The translations under genes and the position numbers were made by a program. The notes below the pieces were generated by a model. It was not told where the DNA came from. It searched no databases and saw only the letters and a list, made by a program, of their open reading frames with translations. 64,000 nt of DNA. Source: Taxillus chinensis (taxonomy: Eukaryota > Streptophyta > Magnoliopsida > Santalales > Loranthaceae). Every line of letters begins with the position of its first letter. The stretch's first letter is position 1. Location of the stretch: contig CM042092.1 of NCBI GenBank assembly GCA_023512835.1, positions 54,897,097 to 54,961,096 of the forward strand, given 5' to 3'. Below, one piece after another: positions 43,844 through 53,640 of the stretch.

Positions 43844-46693
43844 CAGGGGATGACAACGGGGCAAATTGGGACCGAATAGTGAGTGACCCGATCCCTCCCC
43901 GAACATGTAAAATAAATAGTCAAACCTGCCCCGCCCCGCCCTGAAATTCGGATGATAGAACACTACCCCGCCCCCGCCCGATCACGATCATAGATTATTG
44001 ACCTGACCCGACTTGACCCTATTTAACAATTATTATTCCAGTTAAATTAAATATGTAACATATAACATTTATAGGAAATCAACAAACCATCCATCAAAAC
44101 ATTAATAATAACCATCCAAAAAACTCAAATGAAACAATAATTCATACAAACCATTAATAAAAATCAAATACAAAACAATAAAATGAAGTATAGCTTTAAA
44201 CATCCAAGTACCCAACCACTAAAACCAACAAAATACAAAAGGCACATCCATTTGTTCAATTTATCCAACTTTCGTTTTCATAATAATCATTCAAGATACT
44301 TTGAATGTCCATATCTTCTTGTTTTATAGATTGTAAGTCCTAAAGTGAGTCTAGAGGGGGGGGGGTGAATAGACTCTTTTCGTGGAAGCTAAGATCGTAA
44401 GATGGAGAATGAATGTCCAAGTGATGATTATGATATGAGTATTGATTGAGAAGAAGATAATATGGTGTATGAGTGATTATTGACTATCTAACAAATCTAA
44501 GATGAGAGTTAATACTATAGGCCCGGATAGACCTCAGATATTTAATGAATATTCCTACGAATGTCAATATGAAGAGATTTACTCTGTTTGGAATGTTGTA
44601 AGATAGATTTTGATTGTGGATTAACAACACAGGGAGTAGACTCGATGATAGATGCTGGATCTGTTTGAACAAGAAAGTATGATGAATCATTCAAGGGTGT
44701 TCTTGTTCTTTGATCAACGTGGCGCACAACACTTGGAACAAGTCTCTTAGAGTCTCTCACTCTTGCATTGGAACTCTTTTGATTCTGTCAGAGTTATTTC
44801 TTTAATGCGTATCAGAATTCTATATCATGTGTTTTGTGTTCCTTGGTTTTTGTAAGAGTTTGACTCATATCATCGTTAAGCGTGTGAGAGATATATTTAA
44901 AGGTTATAGTGCATGTGCGCCTTGTCGTCCATCCCGACATTCTGATTTCCGGCCACTTAAAATGCAAAAATACAGGGGATGGGTTGATCTGCTCTGATTC
45001 TGCAGATCTGTTGCCCATCTTGCGTATTGCATGCCCATCATACGGCTGATCGATCTTGGCCATTCATTTGTCGATGGTGGTTGACATTCATTAGTGCGAT
45101 AATAAATGCACTCAACTCGCTATGAACGGCGCAGCTTCTCGTACAAATCTTACCTGAAGATATCACTAAGTAAGATGCTTAAGGTTATGAGTTTGCCTTG
45201 AAGGTCTGGTGACTCGAAGATTTACCTCGAAGTTTTGGGTCAAGCCTCTCTTAGTGTACAATGGTATTCGAGCTACGACAGCATTACCTCCTACGAGTCT
45301 TCGACTCTATGTCTTTGAGTCTCCGAGGATGGCAGATTACAGGTTGGCTTAAGTCTAATGATTCACTCCGTAAAGTGAGTCTTCAACTCTTCAAGTCTCC
45401 GACCATTCTTCGCGACTCTTCGAGTGACTCTTATATTGAGCATTCATAGCCTATGCCTGTTATCTTAGCTGTGAGTCTTCGACTCTATTTCTTCAAGTCA
45501 CTCAGTTTGCTTTGAAGGGCTAAGAAGGATCTTCGACCCTGTGAGTCTATGACTCTTCGAGTCTCCGATACTCACTATCAATGCTTAGCCTGTCGTTGTT
45601 GGATGATTGCAAACTAAGTTTCCGTTTCTTTGAGTCTTCGACTCTACGACTCCAACTCTTCAGCTACAACTCTGTTTTTAAGGTCTACGGGTCTCGGTCT
45701 TATTTATGAGCTGACAATTTCATTTGATTAACTGTCTATGACTCTTCAAGTCTCAGTTACAATTTCTTTTGTCAGTCTATGTAGTTGTGAGACCTAAGTT
45801 CTTTGACCTTCGAGTCTGCGAATCTCCACACGTTTTGTAGTTGACAAATTCTACTTGTGTCTTCAACTCTTCGACCCTTTGAGTGTACGAGTCTACTTAT
45901 TAATTTATGTTTTGTCAATTGTTATTGTGGCATCTTTGGGGACTCTTCAGTTTTGCATTTTTCTGGTTTTCGAGTCAACTTATGTTTTGTCACTTTTAAG
46001 TTACGACTGTTCGACTGTTCGAGTCTACGAGTCTTTTATCATTTAGACTAATGACAGTTTTACTCTTCTACGAAACCCCCCACCCACTAGTTCTCTAATT
46101 ATAAATAAGAAGCACATATTAAAAGTGTGTATAATTTGAAAGTCCTAGTCCTTACATATATATATATATATACATCCAATCTTTAAGTTATAACGCTTTC
46201 TTCCATGCTATTTGTCAGTCCCAAAGTGAGTTTAGAGGGGGGGGGGAATAGACATTTTTCGTGCGGAAGCTAATGAATAATAGTGGGTAGAGGTATACAA
46301 ATGATGACTGTAATATGATATTTATGAAGAAGAGGACAAGATTGTTTATGAGTGTTTATGAGCTATCAAACAGATCTGAGATGAATAAATATTCTTGAAG
46401 TGATAGACCTTAGATGTAGAGAGAATATTCCAACAGATGTCAATATATAGAGATTAATATCATTTGGAATGTTTTTAAGATAGATTGATTGTGAAAGAAC
46501 AACGTAAAGATGAACAAAATGATTGTGCTGGATCTTTGAACAAGAATTGTTATATGATTCTTCACAGTTTTTCTCTTTAGCGTTAGAACTCTTGTGTGAA
46601 TTCTGCAAAAGTTATTTCTTCAATGCATGTCAGAATTATATATATATATATATATATTTAGAGTTCCAAGTCCTCGCTTTTTGTGAGAGTAGA
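43844..46693 (+). repeat. Unit 2 counterpart of the hAT end, repeat R pair and GAGTC array
   Basis: The hAT-like end begins at 43844, repeat R copy 1 at 44332, the GACTCTTCGAGTC array spans about 45150-46065, and repeat R copy 2 begins at 46213. The G runs after the R starts are 10 bases each here, against 14 and 13 in unit 1. No gene is seen. Confidence 0.6.
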
Positions 46694-47127
46694 TATAACA
46701 GCCCAAGTCTCCCGTAGCACGATATTGTCTGGTTCAGGGCCCAAGCCCAATCCCCAGTTTTATTCTTGCAAGTGCCACACAAGCACCCCAAAAGGCCTTA
46801 TGTTAGGAGAGGTCTCCATGGCCTCTTAAGAGACACACTTTATTCTCCTCCCCAGCCAATGTGGGACTTGCAAAGTCCTCATACTCCACAATCCACCCCC
46901 CTTAGGAGGCTCATATTCCCGTGAGACTATGGCACACCAACCCGGTCCCTAGCTCTGATACCATCTGTAACAACCCAAGTTTCTCGTAGCATGATATTGT
47001 TCGGCTCAGGGCCCAAGCCCAATCCCCGATTTTGTTCTTGGCAGTGTCACACAGGCACCCTAAAAGGCTTTATGCTAGGAGAGGTCTCTACGCCCTCTTA
47101 AGAGGCACAATTCGTTCTCCTCCCCAG
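46694..47127 (-). mobile_element. TRIM (unit 2)
   Basis: The repeats are 46694-46890 and about 46966-47127. The primer site is complete here: the plus strand reads GCTCTGATACCA at 46952-46963, so the minus strand has TGGTATCAGAGC. This is the better copy for defining the element. Confidence 0.8.
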
Positions 47128-47365
47128 ATAAGTTTTTTGCATTAGCTTGAATCTACTAGAAGAATATCTCTATTTTATAGTAGTACTTTGTTTAAAATAA
47201 CGCACATATTAGCTAAGTATATTTTCATGCACACAAGTATGTGTATAAAAGACTCAATATACATAGACATCCCTAGAAAATATTCTTGGAACTGAATTTT
47301 TCGGGCAGTGTGTAGCATTGGAGACTTCTCGAAAAATACTTTTCTTTAATTGCTGCGGATGTGGA

Positions 47366-48284
47366 TGTAAAGACTCATATTTGGGTAGTGTTGAGAGATA
47401 GTCATTATATGAGAATGTAACTATTTGGATGATAGTGTAGTCGTCGATGTGAGCATTTTAATAGTACTTGGGCCCGATATTGGGTCGGGGCCTTGAGTGG
47501 CCCGATTGTTGACTTTTCGGGGTTTATTGGTTGACTTTGCTTTTGAGTGGTCATTTGAGTGTGATAATATCAGAATAGTATTGTGCTCGTCATTTTGAGC
47601 GTTTTGACTATAATTTGATTCAATTTGGAGTTCGAGACCTTGAAGGTCAATTATTGGGTTGAGAGGTCAATTATTGACTGGGTCAATTAGTAGTCAATGA
47701 TTGGCAGAAATATAAATAGAATGAAAAGTAAGAGCTTTCACTTTATGCTATCATATTTGTGCATTTGCGAGAGAGAGCTTGGAAGCTTGAAGCCTTGGTG
47801 ATTTGGGGCGATTTGGGTTCGTAGAGCTCAAAGAATCACTCCAGGTATGTGTTCTTGAACTTTTTATCTTGATTCTGTCTTTGGTATGCATGAATTTGTC
47901 ATAATTTATGGAATTAAGCATGAACCCTAGGTTTTGGGGGAAATCCAATTTTGGGTTAGATCTAATGGTTTAATATAAGATCTGTGGTTAAGAACTGATT
48001 GATATCAGTTTGGATATGTGTTTCTGTGATCTGGGGTTGTTTAACTGCGTATTCCATGAGGGCTGAGAAGTTAACCATAAAAATTTGGATTTAGATCTAG
48101 ATTTCTGGAAATCTGTAATTATGTGAGTATTTCTGTTGTTACTGTGCGGTTTATAGCCGTTCAGTACGCATTTTGAGGTAGATATTGTAGTCTGTTGCAT
48201 AAAACGTGTGTTTGGGAGCGTCTGGAGGTCGCTGGGTTGATTCCAGACGAAGAACAGGAAAAAACAACGATGAACAGTACCTTG
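47366..48284 (+). repeat. Tekay-type LTR A2, 5' part (unit 2)
   Basis: It follows GTGGA (47361-47365) and begins TGTAAAGACTC. The TATA-like box is at 47711-47718. It ends where the B2 LTR starts at 48285, and the LTR resumes at 53642 with an overlap of about 155 bases. Confidence 0.8.
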
Positions 48285-48650
48285 TGTTACGACCCAAGCA
48301 GCGTGGTGCTGGCGGGACGTTTCTCAGTGGCACGATTCAGGAATGTATTCGTGCTACGTAAAGGAGAGGGGTTAGTTGAAAGCGTAGATGGTGCGCAGCA
48401 GAAGGTTCCAGGCGGTTCGTGGAGGAAAACGGATGGAACCCCTTCGGAGTTCAGATGTGCCGACCCAGTTGAATGCGGGGAGCACGTCGCTAGTCGAGGA
48501 CTTGACGTTGAAGAAGGGATTTGGCCATCCTTACACAAATTGGTCGTCTACGTGTGCTTTAACCCTTAAAGGATAAACTTAGTGAACCGTGGATAGAGAA
48601 GCTAAGTGTCGCAATGGGTTGAGAGGCGCAGGAAACTTGACCCCGTGACA
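48285..48650 (+). repeat. 5' LTR of B2 (unit 2)
   Basis: TGTTACGACCCAAGCAGCG to CCCCGTGACA, 366 bases. It is similar to 53279-53640, with differences including 'tgttacgaccc' versus 'tgtcacgaccc'. Confidence 0.85.
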
Positions 48651-48718
48651 AGTGGTATCAGAGCCCGGTTTGGTGCTAAGTTCGGTGGAACAATCAAAAA
48701 TTTCAAGACGGTGTGAAA

Positions 48719-50225
48719 ATGACAAATGGAGGATCCATTTTCATTAGTGCTGGTGGGCACGAAGGCCGCGAGAAGGAACAAACCGCTAAGGAACGGAGGA
48801 GAGATAAGTCCGTTTCGAGGGAAACATATCCGCTGGAGAGTCAGTTAGCCAAATTGGAGTTGGCGTTAGCCGAACAGATGGAGGTGGTCGAGGAGCACAC
48901 TGAAAGCATCGAAAAGCTGGACTCAGAGGGTGAGGAAAGCTTTGGGAGGATGCAAGGGCTTCTTAACTCCGTTATGGATGACATGAATTCTTGATTCGAG
49001 GGCTTGAAGGGTTCTCTCATGTCCCAAATCTTGGCGATGCAAGAGGAGATCAAAGAGATCAAGGCGGATTGGTCTCTATGCAAGATGGCGGTCACCCAAG
49101 GTGGCGTTGGCGGCCATTCCAGCTCCAAAATCGACGTGCCAAAACCTAAGACCTATGCTGGGTCAAGGAATGCGAGGGAGTTAGACAACTTCCTCTGGAC
49201 CATGGAGTAATATTTCGATGCCTTGAACATTGTGGACGAAGCAAAGAAGGTGAAAACCGCCCCGCTATACTTAGTCGATTCGGCTATGGTGTGGTAGAGG
49301 CAACGATATGCCGACAAGGAGTGCGGCCTATGTATTATCGACAATTGGGAGGATTTCAAGCGGGAGATCAAGGCCCAATTCTATCCCTAGAATGCAGAGA
49401 ATGAGTCCCGGGCGAAACTTGGCGCCTTACCCATAAAGGCACGGTGCGGGAGTACGTCCGCAAATTTTTGGAGCCGATATATGAGATCCCGGACATGTCC
49501 ACGAAGGATTCCTTATTTTCCTTCATGGACGGATTGCGATAATGGGCGAAGCTAGAGTTGCACGGAGGAATGTGCAGGACCTGGCGTCGACCATGGCGGT
49601 GGCCGAATCACTCATCGAATACAAGAAGCCAGGAGAAGACCACCAGCTCTTCATCGACTTCCAAGGCGAACAGGTTCCACAAGGAGAAACGTGGGGGGAG
49701 ACAACCAAAGTGAAGGAAAAGGGAGACTCTTCCAACCGTCTAAGGACTTTTGCCCAAAACCTTTCGTGAATAGTTCCAAGGATGGGGAGAAGCCAATGAT
49801 CTCCTGTTTCCTTTGTGAAGGCCCTCACAAAGCGTTTGAGTGCCCGAAGCGCTCCAAGCTCTCCGCGATGATCGAGCTAAGTATCGGCGAGTGGAGAGGC
49901 AAGGTGAATCTCTCCGTAGTGTCAATGGACGATTATCCCATGGTGCTGGGGATGGAGTTCGTTGACCAAGTGCGGGCAATTCCAATTCCAAGCACCAACA
50001 CGATGTGCATCATGGAGGAGGGAAAGACATGCATGGTGAAGGTAATGAGGGAGGACGAGCTCAAGGCGAAGTCTCCTTTGGCGCTCCAACTGTCCAAAGG
50101 AGTTAGGCGACAGGAGCCAACCTTCATTGCCATGGTGAAGGAAGAATGCCAAAGTGTTGGGGAGGAGCCCCCAACTGAAGTGAAGACGGTCCTTGAAGAG
50201 TTTGGGGATGTTATGCCACCCGAAC
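48719..50225 (+). pseudogene. gag: B2 gag, with stops and with the protease deleted
   Basis: ATG at 48719 opens MTNGGSIFISAGGHEG. In-frame stops follow at 48992 (TGA), 49208 (TAA), 49295 (TAG) and 49388 (TAG). Comparing with B1, the last three fit CAA>TAA, TGG>TAG and CAG>TAG, that is C:G to T:A changes. The zinc knuckle [13 protein letters not shown] is intact (about 49806-49844), better than in B1. At about 49873 the sequence jumps from SKLSAMI to ELSIGEW. B1 has about 90 more codons there, including the protease DTGA motif, so B2 lacks the catalytic protease segment. Confidence 0.85.
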
Positions 50226-51549
50226 TCCCCAAACAACTTCTGCTGAAGCGGGAGGTGGACCACAAGATCGAGTTAGAGGCCGGTGCAAGGCCTACTGCTG
50301 CGGTGCCCTATCGGATGGCACCACCGGAGTTGGAGGAACTTCGGAAACAATTGAAGGACTTGTTAGATGCCGGGTTTATTCGGCCATCCAAAGCGCCATT
50401 TGGAGCACCGATGTTGTTTCAAAAGAAGCACGATGGATCGATGCGGCTATGCATTGACTATAGGGCGCTTAACAAGATCAAAGTGAAGAACAGCTACCCC
50501 ATCCCACTCATATCTGACCTATTTGATCAACTTGGTGCTGCAAGATGGTTCTCAAAGCTAGACTTGCGGTCGGGATATTGACAAGTGCGGATAGATGAAG
50601 GTGATGAGGCAAAGAGGGTGTGCGTCACAAGATATGGCTCTTACGAGTTCTTGGTGATGCCCTTTGGCCTCACAAACGCCCCTGCCACATTCTGTACATT
50701 GATGAACCGGATCTTCCAACCATACTTGGATAGATTCGTCGTGGTGTACCTTGATGAGATTGTCGTCTATAGCAAAATCTTGGAGGAACACAAGGCACAC
50801 CTACAGTGGGTTTTCCAAATCTTAAGGGAGAACCAACTTTTCGTGAAGAAGGAGAAATGTGACTTTGCAAAGAAGAAGGTGCCCTTCTTGGGTCACATCA
50901 TTGGCGGCGGGAAATTAAAGATGGATAACAAGAAAGTGTTAGCCATCAAGGAATGGGAGACGCCCAAGAAAGTCCCTGAGATGCGCTCCTTCCTTGGCTT
51001 GGTTAACTACTATAGAAGATTCATCCGCGGCTATTCCCACATTGCCGCACCCTTGACGGAACTATTGAAGAAGAACAAGACTTGGGTGTGGGATGATGCT
51101 TGCCGAGAGGCATTCGAGAAGTTGAAGCAAGCCGTGACAAACGGACCGGTGATGGCACTGCCGGACCATACAAAGCCTTATGAAGTTCACATGGATGCTT
51201 CAGACTTTGCCATCGGTGGAGTTTTAATGCAGGAGGGGCATCCTGTAGCATATGAAAGCCGAAAACTCAATGGCACCGAACGGAGGTACACAGTGCATGA
51301 AATGGAGATGCTGGCTGTTATGCATTGCCTTCGGGTGTGGAGGCATTACTTGCTAGGGTCCAAGTTCATGGTGAAGACGGACAATATTGCTACGAGTTAT
51401 TTCGTAACTCAAAGGAACTTAACTCTGAAGCAAGCACGGTGGCAAGGACTCCTAGCGGAATTTGACTTTGTGCTCGAGTACAAACCGGGTACAAATAATG
51501 TGGTGGCCGATGCACTAAGTTGGAAGGCGGAACTTACAGCCATTAGCTA
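50226..51549 (+). pseudogene. pol: B2 reverse transcriptase and RNase H with altered catalytic box
   Basis: The frame is open from the gag end through LRSGY, where TGA (50579-50581) replaces the usual Trp codon, and then from 50582 to 51549. [12 protein letters not shown] is present. The catalytic box is YLDE at 50747-50758; active reverse transcriptases have two Asp here (YxDD), and B1 has YLDD. RNase H is complete: MDASDFAIGGVL, HEMEMLAVMH, KTDNIATSYF and NVVADALS. Apart from the TGA, this is one of the longest clean pol stretches in the window. Confidence 0.85.
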
Positions 51550-51565
51550 ATCACAATTCCCCCTG

Positions 51566-52522
51566 GTGGACAAATTGAAGGAAGGAATGGAGCACGACCC
51601 ATTAGCCAAGTCCTTGGTGGAATGCGTCAAAACTGGGAAGACACGACGATTTTGGCTAAGGGATGATTTGCTCCATACTCGAGGGGAACGGGTGTACGTT
51701 CTCAAATGGGAAAGTTTGAGGAGAGACATCCTCAAAAAATGTCACGACTCGTGGTGGGTTGGCCATCCCGGAGTCGATCGTACCTTGGCGTTGGTGGAAA
51801 GGAGCTACTATTGGCCTCAACTTTACGAGGACGTCCAAGTGTACGTGCGGACTTGTCTTGTGTGCCAACAAAACAAGATAGAGAATCAGCAATCGACGGG
51901 ACTGTTAGAACCTTTGCCTACTCCGGAAAGACCTTGGAAAAGTGTTTCGATGGACTTCATTGTTTGTCTCCCAAGATCCAAAGGATGTGGTACGATCATT
52001 GTGGTGGTCGACCGATTATATAAGTATGGAGTTTTCATTGCAGCTCCGAAGGACTACACGACAGACGACACGACCCGACTATTCTTCAAGTACGTGGTGA
52101 AGTACTGGGGCATTCCAAAGACAATCGTGAGCGATCGGGACTCACGGTTCACTGGGTGGTTTTGGATCGAGCTATTCCGGATAATGGGTTCAGACTTAAA
52201 CTTTTCAATAAGTTTCCACCCACAAACAGACGGCCAAACAGAACATGTCAATGGCTTACTGGAGTTGTATTTGAGGCACTGCGTGAGTGCCAACCAAAGA
52301 GATTGGGCCAAGTTGCTGGACATAGCCCAATTCTCGTATAACTTGCAGAAGAGTGAGTCCACGAACAAGAGCCCGTTTGAACTCGCAATTGGGCAGCAAC
52401 CATTGACGCCCACTTCCATCACTCGGGGGTACACTGGAAAGAGCCCCGCAACGTTCAAGTTTGTAAAAGGATGGCATGAACAGACGGATCTCTATAATGT
52501 CACAGACCGAGGCTTATCCTAG
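51566..52522 (+). pseudogene. pol: B2 integrase, zinc and catalytic domains present, C-terminus lost
   Basis: The open frame has the HHCC zinc domain (KCHDSWWVGHPG, then CLVCQQNK), the catalytic Asp in SMDFIVCLPRSKG, the second Asp in IVSDRDSRFTG and Glu in HPQTDGQTEHVNG. After KGWHEQTDL (near 52490) it runs directly into a B1-type LTR. The GKM segment, chromodomain and polypurine tract found in B1 are missing. Confidence 0.85.
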
Positions 52523-52883
52523 CATACTTAGGCCATTTTGGGGTATTTCCCCCTTGTAAAGTATTATAACTTAGCTTATAGAGTAAGTTGTAGAGATTTT
52601 AGATTTCGATCATATATGATGTCTCCTGGTGACATAGCCAGAAAAGTGTTAACATCTATATGTAGGGAAGTGGTGTTGTAAAGCTTTCAAGCAATCAATA
52701 CAATTGTTTGTTGCCTTCGTTCAATCGTTTTTTCCGCTAAGCGCTTCCCTACACAATTGCTTTACAACGGATCGATGGGTTCCGATCCAAATGCGACGAG
52801 TTAAGCTGACCTAGCGTTCCTTCGTACGGGTGGGAACTAGGTGCCGCACGGGTTAAGCTGCTATAAAGGCTGACTCCGTGACA
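52498..52883 (+). repeat. B1-type LTR inside the B2 locus
   Basis: It starts TGTCACAGACCG and ends CTCCGTGACA, and follows 16474-16857 and 21276-21659 along its length. It is not preceded by a polypurine tract, and its flanks (TATAA, AGTGG) do not match, so it is not a clean solo insertion. Confidence 0.85.
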
Positions 52884-53278
52884 AGTGGTATCCGAGCCGA
52901 ACCGGCCCGTATCCTGAAGACTCGCCGAGCACTCTTGCGAGTAGCATGATCCCAAGGTGGGAGCTCACAGAGGTGAGTCGACCGATAGTGTCTTGCACGT
53001 CTTGCATCCATAGAGTTGGAGTATCCTAGAGTGTGATACAGAGTTGGGCAAGGGAGTACGTAGGAGCGCATCGGAGCGATCTTGGAAGCCTCCTATCCTT
53101 TGGACATTGGGCGAGCAGGAGAGCATCTTGGTCAAGGTGTTGCAACCTGCGGGGAAGCGATGTCCAACCAGTTGACATTGGGCGAGTGGGAGGGCGTCGT
53201 GGTAAAGATGCCATCACCTGCGGGGAAGCGATGTCGACAAATGCAACGAGGACGTTGCGAGGATTGGGTGGAGGAGAA
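52884..53278 (+). mobile_element. Short non-coding internal piece between B1-type and B2-type LTRs
   Basis: It begins with a primer-like site TGGTATCCGAGC (one base off TGGTATCAGAGC) at 52886. It ends with 'gcaacgaggacgttgcgagg' and GGGTGGAGGAGAA, matching the end of the B1 internal region. Between them lie two imperfect direct repeats of about 72 bases (about 53100-53172 and 53173-53243), each containing ACATTGGGCGAG and CCTGCGGGGAAGCGATGTC. No coding capacity is evident. Confidence 0.6.
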
Positions 53279-53640
53279 TGTCACGACCCGAGCAGCGTGG
53301 TGCTGGCGGGACGTTTCTCAGTGGCACGATTCAGGAATGTATTTATGCCACGTAAAGGAGAGAGGTTGGTTGAAAGCGTAGATGGTGTGCAGCGGAAGGT
53401 TCCAGGCAGTTCGTGGAGGAAAACAGATGGAACCCCTTCGGAGTTCAGACGTGCCGACCCGGTTGAATACGGGGAGCACGCCGCTAGTCGAGGACTTGAC
53501 GTTGAAGAAGGAATTTGGCCATCCTTACACAAACTGGCCGTCTACGTGCACTTTAACCTTCAAAGGCTAAACTTAGCGGATCGTAGATAGAGAAGCTAAG
53601 TGCCGCAATGGGTTGAGAGGCGCAGGAAACCTGACCCCGT
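53279..53640 (+). repeat. 3' B2-type LTR, last bases missing
   Basis: It starts TGTCACGACCCGAGCAGC and ends ACCCCGT. The usual terminal GACA is absent and Tekay-type LTR sequence (AAGTATTTCTG) follows at once. Confidence 0.85.

Larger units (their letters stand above)
35013..51779. repeat. Segmental duplication, unit 2 (16,767 bases)
   Basis: It is a head-to-tail copy of 18238-35012, offset by 16,765-16,775 bases. At the join, GGAGTCGATC of B2 passes straight into CACGGGTGCG of B1. No shared bases are visible, so a blunt end-joining event or a misassembly is more likely than homologous crossover. Unit 2 continues at 51780 into the rest of the B2 integrase, which unit 1 lacks. Confidence 0.9.
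48285..53640 (+). mobile_element. Chromovirus B2 locus, mosaic with three LTRs
   Basis: The order is a B2-type LTR (48285-48650), primer site (48653), gag with stops, pol lacking protease and chromodomain (to 52497), then a B1-type LTR (52498-52883). After it come a second primer-like site and a short non-coding internal piece (52884-53278), a polypurine tract, and a B2-type LTR (53279-53640). The last LTR lacks its final GACA and abuts Tekay-type LTR sequence. This is not the structure of a simple insertion. It looks like an element plus a chimeric deletion derivative. Confidence 0.8.

Noticed and set aside
18238..51779. CAG/CTG differences as ordinary deamination after duplication
   Set aside because: Changes go in both directions and include insertions and deletions, and they stop at the gene region. 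Deamination alone would give only C:G>T:A substitutions.
52498..52883. B1-type LTR as a simple solo LTR inserted into B2
   Set aside because: Flanking five-base words do not match, a primer-like site and polypurine tract follow it, and the B2 integrase end is missing, so rearrangement is needed.
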